Of a stretch of DNA of 37,418 nucleotides, positions 7,435 to 14,409 are shown piece by piece. Source of the stretch: Rhodovarius sp. (GTDB lineage Bacteria; Pseudomonadota; Alphaproteobacteria; Acetobacterales; Acetobacteraceae). The stretch covers positions 1 to 37,418 of the forward strand of contig JANWYF010000010.1 of the NCBI GenBank assembly GCA_025057055.1. Direction: 5' to 3'. Numbering within the stretch: position 1 is the stretch's first letter; each line of letters opens with the position of its first letter. Below the pieces are notes generated by a model. The model ran no database searches. It was given only the letters and a program-made list of their open reading frames with translations, and had not been told where the DNA came from. The position numbers and the translations under genes are program-made.

Positions 7435-8186
7435 TGCGCCCGGCCCATCTGCGCAGCGCCAAGGGGCAGGCGGTCTGGATCGTCTTCTCGGGCGCCGGCC
7501 ATCTGCCCTGGCAGCGCCTGCTGGCCCCCGGTTTCCGCCACTGCTTTGCCGCCCTGCACGATGCACAAGGCTGGCTGGTGCTGGATCCCCTCTGGGGCCG
7601 GCTGCTGCTGGCCCGGCTCGAGGTCGCCCCCGACTTCGACCTCCCCGGCTTCTACCTTCGTGCCGGGCTGCTGCCGATCGGCCCCTTCCGCCCCGGCCCG
7701 CCCGCGCCCTTCGCGCTGCCGCTGCCGCTCACCTGCGTCTCGGTCTGCCGGGCGGTGCTCGGTGCCGGTGCGCCCCTCGCCCTCACCCCGCGGGGGTTGG
7801 CGCGCCGGCTCATGCGACGTGCGCGGAAAATGTTCTTGACATCGGACTTTGATCCTGTATATCCGGGCCCCGTCAACGGGCGAAGCACGCCCACCGCCAG
7901 GCCGGCCCCTCCCGCCGAGGGGACCGGCCTTTTTCGCGCCATCACATCGAGGAGTGCAGGGCCCATGGGCAGCCTGTTCAGCGCGCCAAAGCCGGTGCGC
8001 ATCGACCCGCCGCCGCCTCCCCCCGCCCCGCCGGCCCCCGAGCCCGCCCGCATCGCCGAGGCGGCGCGCAGCGAGGCCCGGCTGCGGCTCGCGCGCAGCC
8101 GTCTCGGCACCATTGCCACCAGCGAACGCGGCGTCCTCGCCGCACTGCCGGTCGGACTGGCGCGCAAGAGCCTGCTCGGGGAATGA
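7434..8186 (+). CDS. Phage-associated protein of unknown function, open reading frame fused to the next small gene
   Basis: The ATG at 7434 overlaps the preceding stop. Residues 1-130 form a compact domain ('FRHCFAALHDAQGWLVLDPLWG', 'TCVSVCRAVLGAGAP', 'LTPRGLARRL') seen upstream of portal genes in related phages; the conserved Cys and His suggest an enzyme-like fold, but I cannot name it. In such genes a stop is expected soon after 'RRLMRRA'. Here none occurs: the frame runs through a promoter and an intrinsic terminator (about residues 131-177) and continues in frame into the separate 73-residue gene that begins at 7965. It is either a true 250-residue fusion or a gene that has lost its stop. 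The linker is rich in Pro and Arg and looks non-coding. Confidence 0.6.
   Translation: MRPAHLRSAKGQAVWIVFSGAGHLPWQRLLAPGFRHCFAALHDAQGWLVLDPLWGRLLLARLEVAPDFDLPGFYLRAGLLPIGPFRPGPPAPFALPLPLTCVSVCRAVLGAGAPLALTPRGLARRLMRRARKMFLTSDFDPVYPGPVNGRSTPTARPAPPAEGTGLFRAITSRSAGPMGSLFSAPKPVRIDPPPPPPAPPAPEPARIAEAARSEARLRLARSRLGTIATSERGVLAALPVGLARKSLLGE
7836..7863 (+). promoter_or_regulatory. Sigma-70 promoter inside the cassette
   Basis: TTGACA (7836-7841, perfect consensus), a 16-nt spacer and TATATC (7858-7863) make the best promoter visible in the window. Expected transcription start is near 7870, only about 30 bp before a terminator hairpin. Confidence 0.65.
7870..7934 (+). ncRNA. Candidate small RNA or attenuated leader, about 65 nt
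   Basis: It is bounded by the consensus promoter upstream and the intrinsic terminator at 7899-7934. The 5' part can form either CCCG-TCAA-CGGG (7869-7880) or GGGC/GCCC (7878-7881 with 7889-7892); these share bases and exclude each other. The segment is in frame with the surrounding reading frame but has the look of non-coding DNA. It may be a stand-alone regulatory RNA or a leader that controls read-through into the portal operon. I know of no named family that fits. Confidence 0.45.
7899..7934 (+). terminator. Intrinsic terminator before the portal operon
   Basis: Arm AGGCCGGCCCCT (7899-7910), 7-nt loop, arm AGGGGACCGGCCT (7918-7930, one bulged A) and a run of five T (7930-7934). This is the clearest Rho-independent terminator in the window. 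Confidence 0.75.
7965..8186 (+). CDS. Small proline-rich phage protein preceding the portal
   Basis: 73 residues from ATG 7965, with GAGGAG about 10 nt upstream. The protein begins 'MGSLFSAPKPVRID', has a run of seven prolines with Pro/Ala-rich flanks, then a basic helix, and ends 'LARKSLLGE'. Small proteins with this layout (short hydrophobic start, proline stretch, 'RxxLLG' end) commonly sit just upstream of podovirus portal genes; their function is unknown. It is also the in-frame tail of the longer frame from 7434. The independent start is favoured because of its own ribosome binding site and the terminator just upstream. Portal translation starts 4 nt after its stop. Confidence 0.65.
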   Translation: MGSLFSAPKPVRIDPPPPPPAPPAPEPARIAEAARSEARLRLARSRLGTIATSERGVLAALPVGLARKSLLGE

Positions 8187-8190
8187 GGCG

Positions 8191-9600
8191 ATGAGCCCGG
8201 CCGACATCCTCTCCCGCATGGAACGGGCGCTGGCCCGCCGCCGCCCGCATGAGGCGCTGTGGACCGAAGCCTACAGCTACGCCCTGCCCGGTGCTGGCCA
8301 GCGCGCCCAGCTCTTCGACGCCACCGCCGCCGACGCCGCGGAGCAGCTCGCCGCCTCCCTGCTCGCCGAACTCACCCCGCCCTGGTCGCGCTGGTTCGGC
8401 CTCGCCCCGGCCGAAGGACTGGCCGAGAGCGCGGAGGCCCAGGCCATCGCCTTCGCCCTCGAGGGCACCGCCCGCATCCTCCAGCGCGAGCTTGACCGCT
8501 CCAACTTCGCGGTCGAGATGCACCAGGCCTTCCTCGATCTGGTCATCACCGGCACCGGCGTGATCCTCATCGAGGAGGCGCCGCTCGGCGAAGCCTCCGC
8601 GCTGCGCTTCGCCGCGGTGCCCATCCTCTCGGCCGTGCTTGAGGAGGATGCCGCAGGCCGCCTGACCACCATCTATCGCGAGCTGCGCCTCTCTGCCGAG
8701 GAGATCACCCGACGTTTCCCGCGGGCGGTGCTGCCGCCCGCACTCTCGGCCGATCCGACCGCACGCCAGCGCGTGGTGGAGGCGGTCTGGCCGGCGGGCG
8801 CCAGCACCCGCTACGCCGCCCTGCTCGCCCCCGCCGGGCAGGAGCCGCTGCTCCTCGCCGAAGGCAGCTTCGCCGAAAGCCCCTTCATCGCCTTCCGCTG
8901 GCTCAAGGCACCGGGCGAGGTCTACGGCCGCGGGCCGGTGATCAAGGCGCTGCCCGACATCCGCACCGCCAACCGTGTGGTCGAGCTGATCCTGCAGAAC
9001 GCCTCGATCGCCTGCACCGGGATCTGGATGGCCGAGGATGACGGCGTGCTCAATCCGGCCACCATCGAGCTCAAGCCCGGCGCGATCATCCCCAAGGCGC
9101 CGGGCAGCGCGGGCCTGACCCCGCTCGCCGCGCCGGGCAGCTTCGACGTCTCGCAGATCCTGCTCGATGACCTGCGCCGGCGCATCCGCGCCGCGCTGCT
9201 CGCCGATCGCCTCGCCCCGCCGCCCTCGGGGAAGATGACCGCAACCGAGGTGCTCGAGCGCAGCGCCGAGACCGCGCGCCTGCTCGGCGCCACCTATGGC
9301 CGGCTGCAGAGCGAGCTGCTGACGCCGCTGATCGCGCGCTGCCTCTCGATCCTCGCCCGCCGCGGTGAGGTGCCGCCGCTGCTGCTCGAGCGCGAGGGCG
9401 TGCGGCTCTGCTACGAAAGCCCGCTCGCCCGGGTGCAGGGGCGCGCCGATGCCGCCAACACCCTGCTCTTCCTCGATGCGGTCGCGCGCATCGGCGGGGC
9501 CGCCGCGGCCCAGGTCGATGCCGCCTCCGCCGCCCGCTGGCTCGCCCGCACCCTCGGTGCGCCGGCCGAGATCCTGATCCCCCCCGCCCCCCAGGAGTGA
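8191..9600 (+). CDS. Podovirus portal (head-to-tail connector) protein
   Basis: 469 residues; the ATG at 8191 lies 4 nt after the preceding stop. The protein matches the T7 gp8-type connector family: 'WTEAYSYALPGAG' near the N-terminus, 'LTPPWSRWFGL', 'ITGTGVILIEEAP', 'SPFIAFRWLKAPGEVYGRGPVIKALPDI' and the C-terminal 'MTATEVLERSAETARLLG' helix. The dodecameric ring forms the DNA entry vertex, seeds capsid assembly and docks terminase and tail. Length is a little shorter than T7 gp8 (about 535 residues). No break or missing block is evident. It is the first gene of the T7-ordered late block. Confidence 0.9.
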   Translation: MSPADILSRMERALARRRPHEALWTEAYSYALPGAGQRAQLFDATAADAAEQLAASLLAELTPPWSRWFGLAPAEGLAESAEAQAIAFALEGTARILQRELDRSNFAVEMHQAFLDLVITGTGVILIEEAPLGEASALRFAAVPILSAVLEEDAAGRLTTIYRELRLSAEEITRRFPRAVLPPALSADPTARQRVVEAVWPAGASTRYAALLAPAGQEPLLLAEGSFAESPFIAFRWLKAPGEVYGRGPVIKALPDIRTANRVVELILQNASIACTGIWMAEDDGVLNPATIELKPGAIIPKAPGSAGLTPLAAPGSFDVSQILLDDLRRRIRAALLADRLAPPPSGKMTATEVLERSAETARLLGATYGRLQSELLTPLIARCLSILARRGEVPPLLLEREGVRLCYESPLARVQGRADAANTLLFLDAVARIGGAAAAQVDAASAARWLARTLGAPAEILIPPAPQE

Positions 9601-9608
9601 TGCGAGAG

Positions 9609-10331
9609 ATGACCGAGAATCTGCTCGAGACCGCCCTCGAGACGCCGCGCCGGCCGCGCCCGGAGGATGTGCCCGAGAAGTTCTGGGATGCCGAACGCGG
9701 CGAGCTGCGCGTCGATGCCCTGCTCAAATCCTATCGCGAGCTGGAACGGCGTCTCTCCCAGCGCCTCGCTCGGCCGGCCGAGGATGCGGACGAGGAAGAA
9801 AAGCGCCGCTGGCGCGAGCTGCTCGACATCCCGGACAGCCCGGATGGCTACGACATCACGCCGCCCGAGGGGCTCGGGATCGACCCCGAGGTCAATGAGC
9901 GCTTGCATCGCGCCGGCTTCTCCCGCGCCCAGGTGCAGCTCGTCTACGACCTCGCGGCTGAACGGTTGCTGCCCTTGATCGTCGAGGCGGCGCAGCAGTT
10001 CGAGGCGGAGCGGCAGATCGAACGTCTGAAGCAGCATTTCGGCGGCGAGGAGCGCTTCCGCCGCATCGCCCGCCAGATCTCGGCCTGGGGCCGGCAGAAC
10101 CTGCCCGCCGCGGTCTTCGAGGCGCTCTCCACCACCTATGAGGGGGTGCTCGCGATGGAGCGCATGATGCAGGGCAGCGAGCCCGCGATCGCGCGCGAGG
10201 CCGAGATCCCGCCCCCCGAAAGCGAGGAGGAGCTTAGGCGGATGATGCGCGATCCGCGCTACTGGCGCTCGCGCGAGCCGGAGTTCGTCCGCCGCGTCAC
10301 CGAAGGCTTCCGCCGCCTGGTCGGCGGCTGA
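9609..10331 (+). CDS. Capsid assembly scaffolding protein
   Basis: 240 residues, acidic and largely coiled-coil ('EKRRWRELL', 'AAQQFEAERQIERLKQHFGG'). It has the layout of the T7 gp9-like scaffold: 'VPEKFWDAERGELRVDALLKSYRELE' near the N-terminus, 'LDIPDSPDGYDI' in the middle, and a basic C-terminus that binds capsid. It lies between portal and capsid, as in T7. Possible starts are GTG 9597, ATG 9600 and ATG 9609; I chose 9609 because AGGAG (9593-9597) is 11 nt away, whereas it almost touches the earlier ones. The overlap form TGATG at 9598-9602 keeps 9600 possible. Confidence 0.8.
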   Translation: MTENLLETALETPRRPRPEDVPEKFWDAERGELRVDALLKSYRELERRLSQRLARPAEDADEEEKRRWRELLDIPDSPDGYDITPPEGLGIDPEVNERLHRAGFSRAQVQLVYDLAAERLLPLIVEAAQQFEAERQIERLKQHFGGEERFRRIARQISAWGRQNLPAAVFEALSTTYEGVLAMERMMQGSEPAIAREAEIPPPESEEELRRMMRDPRYWRSREPEFVRRVTEGFRRLVGG

Positions 10332-10342
10332 GAGAGCGGCTT

Positions 10343-10375
10343 CCGGCGCGCGCCTCCCCCCGCATCGCGCGCCGG
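10343..10375 (+). other. Perfect 10-bp inverted repeat between scaffold and capsid genes
   Basis: CCGGCGCGCG (10343-10352), a 13-nt C-rich loop, and its exact reverse complement at 10366-10375. There is no T run. It is the first of two hairpins in the 244-nt gap before the capsid gene. Confidence 0.6.
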
Positions 10376-10412
10376 GCGGGGCTGGAGCGGCCCATCGCCT
10401 GCTCGCCCCGCG

Positions 10413-10459
10413 CGCCCGCCGGCCGGCGGCCCGCCTCCTCCCCCCCCGGCCGGCGGGCG
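10413..10459 (+). other. Perfect 14-bp inverted repeat between scaffold and capsid genes
   Basis: CGCCCGCCGGCCGG (10413-10426) and its exact reverse complement at 10446-10459, with a 19-nt pyrimidine-rich loop. Such a stem could partly terminate, or set a processing point that gives the capsid gene its own stable mRNA end. Confidence 0.6.
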
Positions 10460-10575
10460 GCCCCGTCGCCCGCGCCCCACCCGCCAGCGGCGCCCGGGCC
10501 CCCCAGCGCGGCGCGCGGCCCGCAGGGAGAACCGCGCCCGCGCCCCCACCCCTCGCAATCCGGAGAGCTTCGAGG

Positions 10576-11409
10576 ATGTCGACGATCGATCAGGCCTTCA
10601 TCAAGCAGTACGCGGCCGAGGTGCACGAGGCCTACCAGCGCCAGGGCAGCAAGCTCAGGCCCACCGTGCGCAGCAAGACCGGCGTGCGCGGCGCCTCCAC
10701 CGTCTTCCAGCGGATCGGCCGCGGCTCCGCCGCCGCCAAGCTGCGCAACGGCATCGTGCCGGTGATGAACATCGACCACGCCCCGGTCGAGTGCTTCCTG
10801 CAGGACCACTACGCGGGCGACTGGATCGACCGCATGGATGAGCTCAAGATCAACCACGACGAGCGGGCGGTGATCGCCAATGCCGGCGCCTATGCCCTCG
10901 GCCGCAAGACCGACGAGCTGATCATCGCCGCCCTCGACACCACCGACAACGAGGCGGTGGGCGATCAGGCCGGCCAGACCGACAATGACGGCCTGACCCG
11001 CAACAAGGTGCTGCTCGCCTTCGAGAAACTGGGCCAGGCCGACGTGCCCGACGACGGCCAGCGCTTCGCGGTGGTGGGCTGGAAGCAGTGGAGCGAGCTC
11101 TTGACCATCCCCGAGTTCGCCCACGCCGATTACGCGGGGCCCGAGGAGCTGCCCTGGAAGGGCGGCACCCAGGCCAAGAAGTGGCTGGGGGCGCTGTGGA
11201 TCCCGCACTCCGGCCTGACCAAGGTCGGCAACCTGCGCTACTGCTACTTCTACCACCGCACGGCGGTCGGCCACGCCGTCGCCTCCGAGGTGGTGACCGA
11301 CATCACCTGGCACGGCGACCGCGCGGCCTGGTTCGTCAACAGCATGATGAGCCAGGGCGCGGTGCTGATCGACCCGCAGGGGGCGGTGCGCATGCGCTGC
11401 AAGGAGTAG
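10576..11409 (+). CDS. Major capsid protein
   Basis: 277 residues with GGAGAG about 9 nt before ATG 10576. It belongs to the phage capsid family found in many podoviruses: N-terminal 'IDQAFIKQYAAEVHEAYQRQGSKLRPTVR', central 'DHYAGDWIDRMDELKINHDERAVIANAGAYALGRKTDELIIAAL', and 'RFAVVGWKQWSELLTIPEFAHADY'. The C-terminal part ('WFVNSMMSQGAVLIDPQGAV') is complete. The fold is expected to be HK97-like, but sequence similarity to the HK97 or RcGTA capsid is not visible. No protease gene or cleaved leader is seen, in keeping with scaffold-driven, protease-free assembly as in T7. The gene is bracketed by strong hairpins on both sides. Confidence 0.85.
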   Translation: MSTIDQAFIKQYAAEVHEAYQRQGSKLRPTVRSKTGVRGASTVFQRIGRGSAAAKLRNGIVPVMNIDHAPVECFLQDHYAGDWIDRMDELKINHDERAVIANAGAYALGRKTDELIIAALDTTDNEAVGDQAGQTDNDGLTRNKVLLAFEKLGQADVPDDGQRFAVVGWKQWSELLTIPEFAHADYAGPEELPWKGGTQAKKWLGALWIPHSGLTKVGNLRYCYFYHRTAVGHAVASEVVTDITWHGDRAAWFVNSMMSQGAVLIDPQGAVRMRCKE

Positions 11410-11440
11410 GCGCAAGCACCCGGCCGATCCGATCCGCCCA

Positions 11441-11472
11441 AGGGGGCGGCGCCCCAGCCAGGCGCCGCCCCT
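11441..11472 (+). terminator. Hairpin behind the capsid gene, in the T7 T-phi position
   Basis: AGGGGGCGGCGCC (11441-11453), 7-nt loop, GGCGCCGCCCCT (11461-11472): a stem of about 12 bp, 32 nt after the capsid stop. Only a short mixed pyrimidine stretch follows, so termination is probably partial. T7 has its late terminator at the same place, between genes 10 and 11. Confidence 0.6.
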
Positions 11473-11505
11473 CCGCTTCCGTCAGAACCGCACCGGAACA
11501 TCGCC

Positions 11506-12075
11506 ATGGCCCTGACTGCGCTCGCGCTCTGCTCGCGCGCCCTGCTCAAGATCGGCGCCCGGCCCATCGCCTCGCTCGACGACGGCACGGCCGAGGCGGA
11601 AGTGGCGGCCAACCTCTACCCCGCCACGCGCGATGCGCTGCTCTCCCTCCATCCCTGGTCCTTCGCCACCGCGCAGGAGAGCCTGCCGCGCCTCGCCGCC
11701 CTGCCCAGGGCCGATTTCGCCTACGCCTTCCAGCTGCCGGCGGGTTTTCTGCGCGCGCTCTCTGCCGGCAGCCCCGGCAGCGGGGAGGGGCTGCGCTACC
11801 GCATCCTGGAAGACCGCCTGCACTGCGATGCGCCGCAGGTCGTGCTGACCTACATCTTCCGCCCCGATGAATCCGCCTTCCCGCCCTTCTTCGCCCAGGC
11901 GCTGGTCGCGCGGCTGGCCGCCGAGTTCTGCCTGCCGCTGACCGAGGCGACGGGGCGTGCCCAGCTGCTGTTCCAGCAGGCCGAGGCCGCGCTGCGGGCC
12001 GCCCGCCACGCCGACAGCGCGCAGGCAAGCCCGCGCGCGCTGCGCCACTTCCCCCTGGTTGCGGCGCGAGGCTGA
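11506..12075 (+). CDS. Tail tubular protein A (gp11-like adaptor)
   Basis: 189 residues. The start 'MALTALALCSRALLKIGARPIASLDDGTAEAEVAANLYPATRDALLSLHPWSFA' is the hallmark of T7 gp11-type adaptor proteins (helical ring between portal and nozzle), and 'LQLPAGFLRAL'-like text ('FQLPAGFLRALSAG') follows as in the family. The C-terminal helices ('LVARLAAEFCLPLTEATGRAQLLFQQAEAALRAARHADS') are complete. It begins 96 nt after the capsid gene, behind the hairpin. Its stop is 2 nt from the next ATG, so it is coupled to tail tube B. Confidence 0.88.
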   Translation: MALTALALCSRALLKIGARPIASLDDGTAEAEVAANLYPATRDALLSLHPWSFATAQESLPRLAALPRADFAYAFQLPAGFLRALSAGSPGSGEGLRYRILEDRLHCDAPQVVLTYIFRPDESAFPPFFAQALVARLAAEFCLPLTEATGRAQLLFQQAEAALRAARHADSAQASPRALRHFPLVAARG

Positions 12076-12077
12076 GC

Positions 12078-13958
12078 ATGACGCAACTGCGCACGCTGAA
12101 GAGCAGCTTCGCCGCCGGCGAACTCGCCCCCGAGCTGCTCGGCCGCGCCGATCTGCGCGCCTATGCCAATGGCGCGCGGCGGCTGCGCAACGTCTTCATC
12201 CAGCCGACGGGCGGCATCACGCGCCGGCCGGGGCTGCGCCATCTGGCCATGCTGCCCGGGCCGACGCGCCTGATCCCTTTCGAGTTCAACACCGAGCAGA
12301 CCTATCTGCTCGCGCTTTCGCACCAGCGGCTGCAGGTCTTCCTGGCCGATGCGCTGGCCGCCGAGCTGCCTGCGCCCTGGAGCGAGGAGATGCTGCCCCA
12401 GCTCGCCTACACCCAGAGCGCGGATACGCTGCTGATCGCGCATCCCGACCTCGCGCCGCTTGCGATCACCCGCAGCGGCCATACCAGCTGGACGATCGGC
12501 GGCTGGAACTGGAGCGAGGTGCCGACCCACCGCTTCGCCCCGCCGGAGGTGACGCTCACCCCCTCCGCCACCACGGGGACCATCACCCTCACCGCCTCGG
12601 CCCCGGTCTTCGAGGAGGGGCATGTGGGCGCGCGCTGGCGGGTGGCGGGCAAGCGGGTGGATATCGCCGCCCGCCTCTCTCCCACCCAGGCGATCGCCCA
12701 GGTGCTCGATCCGCTGCCCTCGACGGAGCCGACGCGCGATTGGGAGGAGGGGGCAATCTCCTCGGTCCGCGGCTGGCCGGTCAGCATCTGCTTCCACCAG
12801 GACCGTCTGGTGATCGGCGGCACGCGCGATCTGCCCAACCGCCTCTTCCTCTCGCGCAGCGGAGACCTGTTCAACTTCGACACCGGCCAGGGGCTCGACG
12901 ATGAGGCGATCTCCTTCGGCCTGGTCTCGGACCAGGTCAATGCGATCCGCGCGGTCTTCTCGGGCCGGCATCTGCAGGTCTTCACCTCGGGCGGCGAGTG
13001 GATGGTCAGCGGCGATCCGCTCACCCCGGCCTCGATCCAGCTGACGCGGCAGACCCGGGTGGGCAGCCCGGTCAAGCGCATGATCCAGCCGGTGGATGTG
13101 GACGGCAGCACGATCTTCGTCGCCCGCCACGGGCGCGCGGTGCACGAGTTCGCCTATACCGACGTGCAGCAGATCTACCAGGCGCATGATCTGGCCATGC
13201 TCGCCTCCCACCTGGTGCGCGAGCCGGTGGCGATGGCCTACGACCAGCGCGCGCGGCTGCTGCACGTGGCGATGGAGGATGGCAGCCTTGCCACCCTCAC
13301 CCTCTTCCGCGCCGAACAGGTGACCGCCTGGACCGCCCAGCACACCGAAGGCGCCTTCCGCTCCCTCGCCGAACTCGACGGGACCGTCTATGCGGTGGTC
13401 GAACGCTGGGGAACGCATCGGCTGGAGCGTTTCGACCCCGCCCTCTACCTCGATGCCGCGCTGGAGGGCGAGGCAGCGGCCCCGCAGGATGAGTGGTCGG
13501 GCCTCGAGCATCTCGAGGGGCGGATGGTCGGCATCCTGGCCGATGGCGCACCGCAGCAGGACCAGCGCGTCGCCGAGGGACGGATCCGCCTGCCCGAGGG
13601 GGCGCGCCGGGTGCAGGCCGGCCTGCGCTTTACCCATGTCATCGAGCCGCTGCCGCCCGAACTGCTGACCGGCATCGGCACCCGCGCCGCACCGATCCGC
13701 CTCGTCTCGGCCACCTTCCGCCTGCTCGAGACCGCCGATTTCGCGGTCGATCTCGGCCGCGGGCCGGAGCAGGTGCCCTTCCGCCGCCTCGATACGGCGC
13801 TGCTCGACGCGCCGCCGATCCGGTTCTCGGGCGATGTCCGCCTGCGCGCACTCGGCTGGCGGCGCGATGCCATGCAGCCGCTGTGGCGGATCGAGGGGCA
13901 CGCCCCGCTGCCGATGACGCTGCTCTCCGTCACCACCGAGATGAGGATGACCGACTGA
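12078..13958 (+). CDS. Tail tubular protein B (gp12-like nozzle)
   Basis: 626 residues with ATG 12078 close behind the tail tube A stop. The opening 'LKSSFAAGELAPELLGRADLRAYANGARRLRNVFIQPTGGITRRPGL' is the signature of podoviral nozzle proteins. The rest is beta-rich with propeller-like repeats: 'RGWPVSICFHQDRLVIGGTRDLPNRLFLSRSGDLFNF', 'VSDQVNAIRAVFSGRHLQVFTSGGEWMV' and 'SGDVRLRALGWRRDAMQPLWRI'. It is shorter than T7 gp12 (about 794 residues). In T7 this hexameric nozzle closes the tail tip and carries the fibres. The stop overlaps the next start (TGATG). Confidence 0.88.
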   Translation: MTQLRTLKSSFAAGELAPELLGRADLRAYANGARRLRNVFIQPTGGITRRPGLRHLAMLPGPTRLIPFEFNTEQTYLLALSHQRLQVFLADALAAELPAPWSEEMLPQLAYTQSADTLLIAHPDLAPLAITRSGHTSWTIGGWNWSEVPTHRFAPPEVTLTPSATTGTITLTASAPVFEEGHVGARWRVAGKRVDIAARLSPTQAIAQVLDPLPSTEPTRDWEEGAISSVRGWPVSICFHQDRLVIGGTRDLPNRLFLSRSGDLFNFDTGQGLDDEAISFGLVSDQVNAIRAVFSGRHLQVFTSGGEWMVSGDPLTPASIQLTRQTRVGSPVKRMIQPVDVDGSTIFVARHGRAVHEFAYTDVQQIYQAHDLAMLASHLVREPVAMAYDQRARLLHVAMEDGSLATLTLFRAEQVTAWTAQHTEGAFRSLAELDGTVYAVVERWGTHRLERFDPALYLDAALEGEAAAPQDEWSGLEHLEGRMVGILADGAPQQDQRVAEGRIRLPEGARRVQAGLRFTHVIEPLPPELLTGIGTRAAPIRLVSATFRLLETADFAVDLGRGPEQVPFRRLDTALLDAPPIRFSGDVRLRALGWRRDAMQPLWRIEGHAPLPMTLLSVTTEMRMTD

Positions 13959-14398
13959 TGGCTGCGCTCGCTTCCATCGCCACCTTGATCGGCGCCGGCG
14001 CCGGTCTCATCGCCCAGGCCCGGCAGGCGCAGGCCCAGGCCGCCATGCAGCGCGCCCAGGCCGAGCAGCAGCGCGAGGCCGAACGCGCCCGCCAGGAACA
14101 GCTCGCCGCCCAGCAGCAGGCCGAGGCGCGTGCCCGCGCCGCCATGCTCGCGCGCACCGTGGCCACCACCCGCGCCCGTCTCGCCGCCTCCGGCCTCTCG
14201 CCCGATGACGGGTCAGGGGCGGCACTCACCGCGGGACTGGCCGCCGAGGCCGCCGCCGCCCGCGCCGATGACGACCGCATCTTCCGCGCCCGCCTCGCCG
14301 CCGGGCGTGCCTCGCTGCTCAACCCGGATGCCAGTTTCACCGGCTTCCTGCGCGCCGGACAGGCCTTCGGCACCGCCCTGCGCAGCCTGCTCGATTGA
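13958..14398 (+). CDS. Small coiled-coil virion protein, possible internal/ejection protein
   Basis: 146 residues starting in the TGATG overlap. A glycine/alanine-rich hydrophobic segment (about 2-20, 'ALASIATLIGAGAGLIA') is followed by a long Gln/Ala/Glu/Arg coiled coil (about 22-75) and a conserved-looking end 'TRARLAASGLSPDDGSGAALTAGLAAEAAAARADDDRIFRAR'. Its place between nozzle and fibre is where T7 encodes internal core proteins gp13-gp16. It best resembles short gp14-like proteins that insert into the outer membrane on ejection. It is the only gene in this slot; no gp15 or gp16 (over 700 residues each) is present. The function is inferred from position and shape. Confidence 0.6.
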   Translation: MAALASIATLIGAGAGLIAQARQAQAQAAMQRAQAEQQREAERARQEQLAAQQQAEARARAAMLARTVATTRARLAASGLSPDDGSGAALTAGLAAEAAAARADDDRIFRARLAAGRASLLNPDASFTGFLRAGQAFGTALRSLLD

Positions 14399-14409
14399 AA
14401 GGGACCCCC

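Noticed and set aside
7434-7840. Transglutaminase or peptidase call for the 7434 gene
   Set aside because: Cys and His residues are present but not in an order that supports a specific catalytic triad; function left open.
7849-8190. N-terminal extension of the portal reading frame
   Set aside because: The extension covers the terminator and the small proline-rich gene and reads as Pro/Arg-rich noise; ATG 8191 gives the family's usual start.
11850-13901. Long minus-strand open frame opposite the tail tube genes
   Set aside because: The plus strand has clear tail tube A and B signatures; the reverse frame is Arg/Gly/His-rich shadow sequence.
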